Below are positions 21,507 to 31,663 of a stretch of DNA of 64,000 nt, one piece after another (within the stretch, counting starts at the first letter, position 1; the number at the start of each line of letters is the position of its first letter). The stretch is taken from contig CM077665.1 in assembly GCA_039707655.1 (NCBI GenBank), positions 77,873,954 through 77,937,953 on the forward strand, given 5' to 3'. The position numbers were made by a program, and so were the translations under genes. Origin of the DNA: Elymus sibiricus. Taxonomy: Eukaryota > Streptophyta > Magnoliopsida > Poales > Poaceae. The notes beneath the pieces were generated by a model. The model was not told where the DNA came from. It was given only the letters and a program-made list of their open reading frames with translations, and did not search any database.

Positions 21507-22063
21507 CTTGTTTTTCTTAGCTTTATCACTAAGGACCTATGTTCACCTAGCTAGCTACACCGGTTAAGCATGTTTCGTTTACCTGTTGCGTGTGCCGCTA
21601 CTGCCTTTCATTTAGAAATTCTAGTGAAATGTCCAATATAATGCTACTTGCAACCTGACCTTCTAGTATGTTCTATTGTGCAATCTGGTACTTAGTTAAC
21701 TGTTTCGTTCATTTGTTGTGGTGATCATTTAACTATTTAGTTCAATTCTGCAATGTGATGTTCGATTGTTGTTGGTATAATTTTTTATTGTTATGCATGT
21801 GATGACTAAATCGAATTTAGATGTACTAAATACAGGTGAAACATATAGAATTGCTATATTTCCTATATTTTAGCACGCTTGGTTTAGATAACTGGCTTTT
21901 CCATGTGGCTCGAATTAATCTGTTTGATCTGCAATGTGTTTATTTTTCATTAACATATTTCACTGATAGTATGCCAAATATCACTTATAACCTGATCAAT
22001 ATCTATCTTAAATATGTTGCAGGGGGAAACAATGGGGGACACTGAAGTTTACCATCGAGGTTT
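21507..22063. other. Host AT-rich DNA, 3'-UTR or intron-like
   Basis: No ORF of weight. Near 22012-22063 a TTGCAG acceptor-like site is followed by an open stretch that continues in frame after element C (28867 on) to a TAG near 28963. This may be an exon remnant of the same host gene. Confidence 0.3.
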
Positions 22064-23638
22064 TGATACGTCTCCAACATATCTATAATTTTTCCTTGTT
22101 CCATGCTGTTATATTATCATTCTTAGATGTTTTACAATCATTTTATAACAACTTTATATCATTTTTTGGGACTAACCTATTGACATAGTGCCAAAGTGCT
22201 AGTTGTTGTTTTTGCTTGTTTTTTACTTCGCAGAAAATCAATACCAAACGGAGTCCAATCGCGATGAAACTTTTTGGAGAACTTTTTTTGGACCAGAAGA
22301 CACCCAGTGGGCCAAACAACTGCCGGAGAGGTGGGCTGTGGAGAGCACAACCCACCAGGGCACGCCAGGGGGGGCCCGGCGCGCCCTGATGGGTTGTGCC
22401 CTCCTCGGCCCCCTTCCGCACCACCTCTGATGCCTATATAGTCTCAAATATTCGGAAAACCCTAGGAGAGTCGACGAAACACAATTCCAGCCGCCGCAAG
22501 TTCCAGAACCGCGAGATCCAATCTAAACACCATCACAGAGGGGTTCATCTTCCTCATAGGTGCCTCTCCGATGATGCGTGAGTAGTCCACCATAGACCTA
22601 CGGGTCCGTAGGCAGTAGATAGATGGCTTCTTCTCTCTCTCTTATGATTCTCAATACAATGGTCTCTTGGAGATCTATTTGATGTAAAATTTTGCGGTGT
22701 GTTTGTTGGGATCCGCTGAATTTTGAGTTCATGATCAGTTTCTATCCATGAATATTATTTGAGTCTTCTTTGATCTCTTATATGCATGATTGCTTATAGC
22801 ATCGTATTTCTTCTTCGAATCTTTGGTTTAGTTAGGCCCACTAGATCGTTTTTTCTTGCCATGGGACGAGGTGCTTTGTGATGGGTTCGATCTTGCAGTG
22901 TTCTTTCCCAGTGACAGAAGGGGCAGCAAGACACGCATGTATCGTTGCTATTAAGGATAACAAGATGGGGTCTAGTCCTACATGAATAGATCTTATCTAC
23001 ATCATGTCACCATTCTTATTGCATTACTCCGTTTTTCCATGAACTTAATACACTAGATGCATGCTGGATAGAGGTCGATGTGTGGAGTAATAGAGGTAGA
23101 TGCAGACAGCAGTCGGTCTATCTATCTTAGACGGGATGCCTATATAATGATCACCGCCTTGGATATCGTCATGACTATTCGATTTTCTATCAATTGCCCA
23201 ACAGTAATTTGTTCACCCACCGTGCGCTATACTCATGAGAGAAGCCACTAGTGAACCCTACGGCCCCTGGGTCTTCTTTTCCAACATATTGCGTTCTGAT
23301 CTATCTTTTTGCAATCTTTGTTTTCAGATCTACAAAACCAAAAACCCAAAAATATTTTGCTGCATATTTACTCTTTTTATTTATGTTCTTGAGAGATCTA
23401 TCTCTCCTATCTATCACGACCTAATCTATCTTTTTACCGTAGAGAGATTGACAACCTCTCTTTCGCGTCGGGTTGCAAGTATTTGTTGTTTGTGTGCAGG
23501 TGCTACTTATTGGGTGGTGGTGATCCTCCTACTGGTTCGATAACCTTGGTTTCATAACTAAGGGAAATACTTACCGTCGCTGTGCTGCATCATCCCTTCC
23601 TCTTTGGGGAAATACCGACGCAGTCTCAAGCCACGTCA
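22064..23638 (+). repeat. 5' LTR of C
   Basis: It runs from TGATACGTCTCC to GCCACGTCA. The GC palindrome is at about 22338-22412 (CACAACCCACCAGGGC against GCCCTGATGGGTTGTG), with TATATA at 22435-22440. Confidence 0.93.
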
Positions 23639-23648
23639 AAGGAATTTC

Positions 23649-23667
23649 TGGCGCCGTTGCCGGGGAG
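23649..23667 (+). other. Primer-binding site of C (tRNA-Asp)
   Basis: Exact TGGCGCCGTTGCCGGGGAG, 10 bp after the LTR. Confidence 0.85.
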
Positions 23668-23948
23668 GAAGCGGTCTCTTCTACGTGCCTATCGTAGGCG
23701 CCGAGGGGACTCCATCATCATCTACCAGGTTCCTAATCACAAATCTCATCTCCTTGCAATTACATTATTTGCCATTTGCCTCTCGTTTTCCTCTCCCCCA
23801 CTTCACAAAATTTGCTGTTTTATTCGCCCTATTTCTCGTTCGCCTTTTTCTCTCCGGATCTCTTCTTGTTTGCTTGTTTGCTATCTTTGCTTGTGTTGCC
23901 ATGTGCCTTCTATTTGCTTGCATCTTCGCTTGCTAAAAATCTATTGAT

Positions 23949-24815
23949 ATGGATCCTCATCCACTGGCTAATCTTTTCAAAAGACTAAATTATGATGAAC
24001 CAATTGCTAGTGAGTTGAGTGCACTTGATTATCTCTACGAAGTTTTGCTTGAAAATCATGAATGTGAAAATTTTGATGAAGCGTTGAAAGAAGAAATTTA
24101 TAAGGTGATTCATGATAGCTCCTTGATTGAAAAGCATAATTGCAATGATGTTACTATAAATTCTATCAATGTCAATTGTGCTAATGATATGTAAAGCCAC
24201 AAGCTTGGGGATGCTATGTTTGATGAAGATGATATTTTTAGTCCCCCAAGTTTTGATGAGCAAATTTATTATGATGATTGCATGCCTCCTATTTATGGTG
24301 ATGGTGATGACATGTATGCTATAATGAGTAATGATAACCATGAAAATTATCATCATGGTTTTAATTTGCAATGTGGTTATGTCAATCAAGTGTCTCATGA
24401 TAGTTATTTTGTTGAGTTTGCTCCCACTACCATGGATGAAAAGGAATTTGCTTATGTGGAGAGTAACGAAAATTCTATGTTTGTGCATCATGAAAAGAAT
24501 GATGTATGTGATAGTTATATTGTTGAATTCCTTCATGATGGTACTGAAATTTATTATGAGGGAGGAACATATGCTTGTAGGAATTGCAATAATATCAAGT
24601 TTCCTGTCTATGTGTTCAAAGTTTTGAAGTTATGCTTGTTTTGCCTTCCTATGCTAGTTGATTCTTGTTCCCATAAATTTTTTGCTCACAAATTCCCTAT
24701 GCATAGGAAGTGGGTTAGACTTAAATGTGCTTGTCATGAGATTCATGATGCTCTCTTGCATATTTCAATTACTACTTTTTATGTGAGCATCATAAAAGTC
24801 ATTATGCCTAGCTAG
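23949..24815 (+). pseudogene. Unknown protein ORF of element C, one nonsense codon
   Basis: The frame starts at ATG 23949 and runs to 24815, broken once by TAA at 24192-24194. A1 has CAA (DMQSHKLGD) at the same place, so this is a single C-to-T change. The N-terminal 80 residues match B1 and the rest matches A1, including CGYVNQVSHDSYFV, GGTYACRNCNN, KLCLFCLPMLVDSCSHK and HRKWVRLKCACHEIHDALLH. It is the best bridge between the proteins of B1 and A1. Function unknown. The long frame on the opposite strand is a shadow caused by the biased codons. Confidence 0.6.
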
Positions 24816-24836
24816 GGGCGTAAAACGATAGCGCTT

Positions 24837-24853
24837 GTTGGGAGGCAACCCAA
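24837..24853 (+). other. Conserved post-ORF hairpin, C copy
   Basis: GTTGGGAGGCAACCCAA, preceded by GCCTAGCTAGGGGCG and an AGCGCTT box, as in H. Confidence 0.6.
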
Positions 24854-25448
24854 TGAATAAATTTATTTTCATCTTTTTCTTTCTGTTTTTGAGTTTTTTA
24901 ACAATTATGCCCCTGTTATGATTGTGTTTTTATGTTTTATTTAGTGTTTTTGCCAAGTAAAGCCTTTAGGATGATTCATAGGATGAATAGAAGTGATGCT
25001 GAATCTGAAACAGAAACTTTGCGTCCAGTATATGAATTTTCATTTTTTTCCTGGAATGTGATATTGATCTGAAATTTTAACACAGTGTTTCTATACAAAT
25101 TCCTTACGTTGTCCTAATTTTTCATAATTTTTAGAGTTACAGAAGTATTGTTAGAGTACAGATTACTACAGACTGTTCTGTTTAAGACAGATTCTGTTTT
25201 CGTTGCGTTGTGTGCTTGTTTTGATGAATCTATGGCTTGTATTGGAGGGGTATAAGCCATGGTAAAGTTAAAATACAGTAGGTATAATGCAATTATAAAA
25301 TATGAATGGGTTTGCAACAGTACCTAAGGTAGTGATTTGCTTTATTATACTAACGGATCTCACGAAGATTTTTTTGAGTTTTGTGTGATTGAAGTTTTCA
25401 AGTTTTGGGTGAGATCACGATGGATGAAGGAATAAGGAGTAGTAAAAG

Positions 25449-25540
25449 CCTAAGCTTGGGGATGCTACCGCACCCCCAAGATATATCCAAAGAGAAACAA
25501 GCAACTAAGCTTGGGGATGCCCCCGAGTGGCATCCCCTCT
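25449..25540 (+). other. Twin PPT-like hairpins of C
   Basis: Two copies of TAAGCTTGGGGATGC (about 25450-25464 and 25505-25519) are each followed by complementary C-rich arms: CTTGGGG with CCCCAAG, and GGGGATGCC with GGCATCCCC (about 25511-25537). Confidence 0.65.
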
Positions 25541-25715
25541 TTCTTCTAACGACCATCGGTATTTTACTTGGAGCTATATTTTTATTTGTCACATATCATG
25601 TGCTTTGCTTGGAGCGTCTTGTATATTTGCTTGCTTTGTTTGTTAGTTTTTCCTTTGTATCCTTGCTGTACACACCTATTTGAGAAAGCCAAAATCATGC
25701 TATGATTTGTTAGAA

Positions 25716-25948
25716 TTGCTCTATGTGCTTCACTTAAACTTTTTTGAGCTATAGAATTGCTCTAGTGCTTCACTTATATCTTTTTGAGCACGGTGTGCTT
25801 GGAAACTTTTGTAGAAATACTCTCATGCTTCACTTAGATTAATTTGAGAGTTAGTAAATTTTGAAGAAATCCTCTCATGCTTCACTTATATCTTTTTGAG
25901 AGATGAAATCTTTATGCTCATGTGCTTCACTTAAAATTGTTTGAGCTT
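25716..25948 (+). other. Stem-loop array of C (five units)
   Basis: Five units of about 45 bp share TGCTTCACTTA plus a T-rich loop. Their stems are GCTC/GAGC, TGCTC/GAGCA, ACTCTCA/TGAGAGT, CTCTCA/TGAGAG and GCTCA/TGAGC. The arms change together while the loop stays constant. No protein is encoded here. Confidence 0.65.
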
Positions 25949-27285
25949 GCCAAAAAGCAATGGCAATATATGAAACTAGTCCCAAAGTGATAGATATCCA
26001 ATGAGGATATAATAAAAACTTTAATGAAGATCATTGGACAAATTAAACTTGATTCCTTGTAATAGTTTTGAAATATGATGATAGTAATATGTGAGTCATG
26101 TTATTGAGTAATTATGCTTAGTAGGAATATTGGCGTTAAGGTTTGTGATTCCCTATGCATGCATTAAAGTCAATAGTTTTGCAATGAATTTACATCCTAC
26201 TTGTGGTGCATTATTCGGTGTTAGTTATGTTCAATGCTCGCTTATGTGATTTTTCGTTTCTTGGTTTGGTTGCTTCCCAATCTATTTGCTAGCCTTCACT
26301 TGTACGAAGTAGAAATACTACGTGTGCATCCAAAATCCTTAAACCAAATTTTGCCTTATGAGTCCACCATACCTACCTATATGCGGTATTTCCATGCCGT
26401 TCCAAGCAAATTTGTATGTGCCATCTCTAAATTTTCAAAATAAATATTTTCTTTTGTGTGCCCGTACCGCTCATGAAACGGTGGGGAGTGTCCAATATTT
26501 TTCCATGCTAGATGTGTTATTCTCAAGATGAGTGTTTATTCACTTGTCATTGCACGAGAGTGCGGCGGTAATAGGGATGCCCATTCCCGAAATGAAAAAG
26601 AAAAAAATATTTACTTTATCTTGTCAAATAATAAATTCCTTAGAAAGTGTTGGTATGGAAGGTAACCGTGGATACGGCCCGCCATGGAAAGTGAAAGTTT
26701 GGTGGAAAAAGGAATAAACTTTATTTTTTGTTTGGGAACCGCCTATGATATATCTAGCATGGAAAGTATTGTGAACTACTTTGTCATTTTCGTTGACAGG
26801 AAAAGCATGCCACCCAAAATATTTTTCTCTCTCAATTTAAACCTTGAGCTCTGGCACCTCTACAAATCCCTACTTCCCTCCGCGAAGGGCCTATCTATTC
26901 ACTTTATGCAATTTTTACTTTTGCTTTGAGTCTCCATCTTCTCTTATAAGCACAAACTAGGGGGCACTATGATCGTACTTGAGCATTGGGCATAACTAAT
27001 ATTTGAGTGTGTTTCATGAATGGATCAATGATTGAGCATGATGGGCTAGGGATAACTTTCTTTAGTGTTGATATTTTGAAAGACATGGTTGCTTGTTGAC
27101 AAGCTTGAGTATTGAAATCATTATGTTAAAACTAGACTATTGCTTTGAATCATTTACAAGTCCAAATGTCCATGCTATACAAAAGAAAAGAATATGATGA
27201 ACATGTTAGGCAGCATTCCACATCAAAAATTCTGCTTTTATCATTTACCTACTCGAGGACGAGTAGGAATTAAGCTTGAGGATGC
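25949..27285 (+). other. 3' untranslated region and PPT of C
   Basis: AT-rich non-coding sequence parallel to B1 18236-19571. It has CTCCGCGAAGGGCCTATCT at about 26877-26895, and a PPT (AAGCTTGAGGATGC, one change) at 27272-27285. Confidence 0.65.
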
Positions 27286-28861
27286 TGATACGTCTCCAAC
27301 GTATCTATAATTTTTGCTTGTTCCATGCTGTTATATTATCATTCTTGGATGTTTTACAATCATTTTATAAAAACTTTATATCAGTTTTTGGGACTAACCT
27401 ATTGACATAGTGCCAAAGTGCCAGTTGCTGTTTTTGCTTGTTTTTTACTTCGCAGAAAATCAATACCAAACGGAGTCCAATCGCGACGAAACTTTTTGGA
27501 GAATTTTTCTGGACCAGAAGACACCCAGTGGGCCAAACAACTGCCGGAGAGGTGGGCTGTGGAGAGCACAACCCACCAGGGCACGCCAGGGGGGCCCCGG
27601 CGCGCCCTGATGGGTTGTGCCCTCCTCGGCCCCCTTCCGCACCGCCTCTGATGCCTATATATTCTCAAATATCTGGAAAACCCTAGGAGAGTCGACGAAA
27701 CACAATTCCAGCCGCCGCAAGTTCCAGAACCGCGAGATCCAATCTAAACACCATCACGAAGGGGTTCATCTTCCTCATAGGTGCCTCTCCGATGATGCGT
27801 GAGTAGTCCACCATAGACCTACGGGTCCGTAGGCAGTAGCTAGATGGCTTCTTCTCTCTCTCTCTTATGATTCTCAATACAATGGTCTCTTGGAGATCTA
27901 TTTGATGTAAACTTTTGCGCTGTGTTTGTTGGGATCCGATGAATTTTGAGTTCATGATCAGTTTCTATCCATGAATATTATTTGAGTCTTCTTTGATCTC
28001 TTATATGCATGATTGCTTATAGCATCGTATTTCTTCTTCGAATCTTTGGTTTAGTTAGGCCGACTAGATCGATTTTTCTTGCCATGGGAAAAGGTGCTTT
28101 GTGATGGGTTCGATCTTGCAGTGTTCTTTCCCAGTGACAGAAGGGGCAGCAAGACACGCATGTATCATTGCTATTAAGGATAACAAGATGGGGTCTATTC
28201 CTACATGAATAGATCTTGTCTACATCATCTCACCGTTCTTATTGCATTACTCCATTTTTCCATGAACTTAATACACTAGATGCATGCTGGATAGCAGTCG
28301 ATGTGTGGAGTAATAGAGATAGATGCAGGCAGGAGTTGGTGTATCTATCTGGGACGTGATGCCTATATAATGATCATCGCCTTGGATATCGTCATGACTA
28401 TTCAATTTTCAATCAACTGCCCAACAGTAATTTGTTTACCCACCGTGCGCTATACTCATGAGAGAAGCCACTAGTGAACCCTACGGCCCCCGGGTCTACT
28501 TTTCCAACATATTGCGTTCCGATCTATCTTTTTGCAATCTTTGTTTTCAGATCTACAAAACCAAAAACCCCAAAATATATTGCTGCATATTTACTCTTTT
28601 TATTTGTGTTCTTGAGAGATCTATCTCTACTATCTATCACTACCTAATCTATCTTTTTACTGTAGAGAGATTGACAACCTCTCTTTCGCGTCGGGTTGCA
28701 AGTATTTGTTGTTTGTGTGCAGGTGCTGCTTATTGGGTGATGGTGATCCTCCTACTGGTTCGATAACCTTGGTTTCATAACTGAGGGAAATACTTACCGT
28801 CGTTGTGCTGCATCATCCCTTCCTCTTTGGGGAAATACCGACGCAGTCTCAAGCCACGTCA
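27286..28861 (+). repeat. 3' LTR of C
   Basis: 1576 bp, highly similar to the 5' LTR, with the palindrome at about 27563-27635. It is followed by the duplicated ggttt at 28862-28866. Confidence 0.93.
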
Positions 28862-29099
28862 GGTTTGCACATCCGTGATCGTTTGGCTAATAGCACATTA
28901 TTGTGCAATTGCAGGAACCAATTTAATATTAATGTTTTTAATAATTTGTTCTTGCTCATGTAGGTCCTGCTGTAAGAGGTTTAGACCCACTGTTCGATCC
29001 TTTTTGCATGTGGGGAAATGAGGTGTCCTTGAATATCATTCAAATCAAGAAACTCATAAAGATTGTTAAGATAAAGAAACTAGCTACGAAAACAACAAT

Positions 29100-29278
29100 A
29101 TGTTTGTCTGCACAATGAAGAAGACATCAGTAAACTATAGGATGGTACCATCTCTTTCATCTTGTCCTTTCCCCTTTGCGCCATTTCAAATTTTAGAAAA
29201 TATATTTATGCGTATGTTTTTTTTCTAGTCCTTTTCAAGGCAGTTCGTCGATGATTACGTCTCAAACCACATGTATGA
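29100..29278 (+). pseudogene. B3-like domain gene remnant, 5' exons of the preserved part
   Basis: An open stretch from ATG 29100 encodes MFVCTMKKTSVNYRM, ends at a GT donor (29145), and continues after a 84-bp intron (acceptor TTTTCTAG, 29228) with SFSRQFVDDYVSNHMY up to 29278, where solo LTR D1 interrupts it. After the LTR the frame continues at 30872 without shift. The pattern fits the start of a plant B3 DNA-binding domain (basic, aromatic strand followed by FVDDYV), a nuclear transcription-factor fold. The stretch upstream (28867-29099) holds further broken coding pieces with splice-like sites, including a lysine-rich IKKLIKIVKIKK segment in another frame. Gene captured by a CACTA element or decayed host gene cannot be distinguished. 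Confidence 0.4.
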
Positions 29279-30866
29279 TGATACGTCTCCAATGTATCTA
29301 TAATTTTTGATTGTTCCATGCTATTATATTATCTGTTTTGGATGTTTTATATGCATTAATATGCTATTTTATATTATTTTTGGGACTAACCTATTAACCT
29401 AGAGCCTAGTGCCAGTTTATGTTTTTTCCTTGTTTTTGAGTATTGCAGATAAGGAATATTAAACGGAGTCCAAACGGAATAAAATCTTCGCGATGATTTT
29501 TCTTGGACCAGAAGAAACCTACCAGACTTGGAGATGAAGGCAGGAGACCTGCCGGGAGATCACAAGCCTGCAGGGCGCGCCCTAGGGGGGGGACGCCCCC
29601 CTGGCTTGTGGCCCCCCTGCAGGTCCTCTAACCCTATTCTTCGGCCTATAAATTCCCAAATATTCCCCCAATACCAAAAAGAGCCACGAAAATACTTTTC
29701 CGCCACCGGAAGCCTCTGTTCCCGTGAGATCCCATCTTGGAGCCTTTTCCGGTAATCTGCCGGAGGGGGATTCAATCACGGAGGGCATCTACATCAACTC
29801 CATTGCCCCTCCGATGATGCGTGAGTAGTTCACCACAGACCTTCGGGTCCATAGCTAGTAGCTAGATGGCTTCTTCTCTCTCTTTGTTCTTCAATACCAT
29901 GTCCTTCATGATCCTCATGGAGATCTATCCGATGTAATACTCTTTTGCGGTGTGTTTATCGAGATCCGATGAATTGTGGGTTTATGATCAGATTATCTAT
30001 GAATATTATTTGAATCTTCTCTGAATTCTTATATGCATGATTTCATATCTTTGCAAGTCTCTTCGAGTTATTGGTTTGGTTTGGCCAACTAGATTGCTAA
30101 TTCTTGCAATGGGAGAAGTGCTTAGTTTTGGATTCAATCTTGTGGTGTCCTCACCCAGTGACAAAGTAGGGGTAGTGAGGCACGTATTTGTATTATTGCC
30201 ATCGAGGATAAAAAGATGGGGTTTTCATCATATTGCTTGAGTTTATCCCTCTACATCATGTCATCTTACCTAATGCATTACTCTGTTCTTCATGAACTTA
30301 ATACTCTAGATGCAGGCAGGAGTCGGTCGATGTGTGGAGTAATAGTAGTAGATGCAGAATCGTTTCGGTCTACTTGACACGGACGTGATGCCTATATGCA
30401 TAATCATTGCCTTGGATATCGTCATAACTATGCGCTTTTCTATCAATTTCTCGACAGTAATTTGTTCACCCACCGTATTATTTTCCTTCATGAGAGAAGC
30501 CTCTAGTGAAACCTATGGCCCCCGGGTCTATTTTCCATATTATATTTTCAGATCTATAAACCAAAAATACCAAAAATACTTTGCTGCAATCTTTTTACTT
30601 TTGTTTTACTTTTCGTTTTAGCAATCTTTTATATCTATCTCTATCAGATCTCATCCTTGGAAATAACCGTGAAGGGATTGACAACCCCTTTATAGCGTTG
30701 GGTGCAAGAGTTTGATTGTTTGTGTAGGTGCGAAGATTGGGGACTTGCTTGTATCTCCTACTGGATTGATACCTTGGTTCTCAACAACTGAAGGAAATAC
30801 TTATCTACTTTGCTGCATCACCCTTTCCTCTTCAAGGGAAAACCAACGCAAGCTCAAGAAGTAGCA
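29279..30866 (+). mobile_element. Sabrina-like solo LTR D1
   Basis: The 1588-bp LTR from TGATACGTCTCC to GAAGTAGCA has perfect tatga duplications (29274-29278 and 30867-30871) and no internal domain or second LTR. It holds the usual GC palindrome (about 29555-29630) and TATAAAT at 29647-29653. It is nearly identical to D2 (45918-47511), which sits at the same host position in the duplicated copy and is still attached to internal sequence, so D1 is the solo remnant of that same insertion. Confidence 0.92.
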
Positions 30867-30871
30867 TATGA

Positions 30872-31073
30872 TCAAGAGGCGAGGAAGGTATTCATACAAC
30901 ACCCACGGTATAATCTTGAGGTCTTCCTCAAGAGGACGAAGAATGGGCGGGCAATCATCCACAGACACTGGCCTAAAGTTGCGAGGATCTTCAACATCAT
31001 TGAAGGCTCACTATTCGCCTTCCGCTTCAACAGTTTTCTAGATGAGACTCATCTGTCTATTTACCGTCTATGA
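30872..31073 (+). pseudogene. B3-like domain gene remnant, last exon (copy 1)
   Basis: This completes the frame of 29229-29278 after D1, ending at TGA 31071-31073. It reads DQEARKVFIQHPRY, then LKRTKNGRAIIHRHW, RIFNIIEGSLFAFRF and ends HLSIYRL. The W...F...EGS..AF pattern and final beta strand fit the C-terminal half of a B3 domain, where a conserved Trp-Phe and Gly-Asp-like turn precede the last strands. The exon is intact but cut off from its start by D1. A second copy lies at 47517-47718. Confidence 0.5.
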
Positions 31074-31663
31074 TGATACTTAAGTTCCAAAGGTTTTAGA
31101 TGTTGCATTTGAAACTTTGTCCCGTTGTGCAATTGGGTAGCTAGGAAGCATATGCTTATATGATGTTGTACCCTGATGTAATTCAATTATGAAATCCTGG
31201 TTGCCGTACTACGAATAAGAAATATATTCTGTGTTTGATATGAAATGTTAATTTGATTACTATGGATTATAAATAATAGGGAAATTAGGCTGATTATTGA
31301 GGTTCCTATTGCTGACGGTTTCTAAGACTACACCGTGGGCGATGACCTCAACAAACCCACATGGTTTCTAGAAAGTTGGCGTGTTGGATCGGTGAGCAAT
31401 CACACACCAATTTCGGTCGACAACTGTGTGCGTTAGGACACCCAATCACAAACGTTTTCACATAGCAAGTGTGTGTGATGGGTAGCCCAGTGTCAAACAG
31501 TTTCTTCTATGCACCGTGAGTGATGTGTTGAGTAACGCAAACGACAAAATTGTAACAATCGTGTGTGATGACCAGCCCTATCACAAACGATGTTATGCAG
31601 AAAATTGTGTGTGATCTGCAATACGAATGGAGACGTAAATTTGAGATTCCCTGCATGGGATGC
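31074..31663. other. Host 3' flank with CACTA-like repeats (copy 1)
   Basis: 3'-UTR-like DNA to about 31290, then a series of short related phrases such as GTGTGTGATG, CAATCACA and CTATCACAAACG, resembling subterminal repeats of Triticeae CACTA elements. It is 797 bp long counted from 30867 and matches 47512-48308 without indels and with roughly 14 substitutions by eye. It ends with gatgc, the target duplication of element E. Confidence 0.5.

Larger units (their letters stand above)
22064..28861 (+). mobile_element. Complete WHAM-like non-autonomous gypsy element C
   Basis: LTRs are at 22064-23638 and 27286-28861, PBS at 23649-23667, one ORF with a single nonsense codon at 23949-24815, and the PPT just before 27286. 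The target duplication ggttt (22059-22063 and 28862-28866) is perfect. It has no polymerase genes. The LTRs are nearly the same length (1575 and 1576 bp) and differ at few positions by eye, so it is younger than B1. It split host gene-like sequence. Confidence 0.93.
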
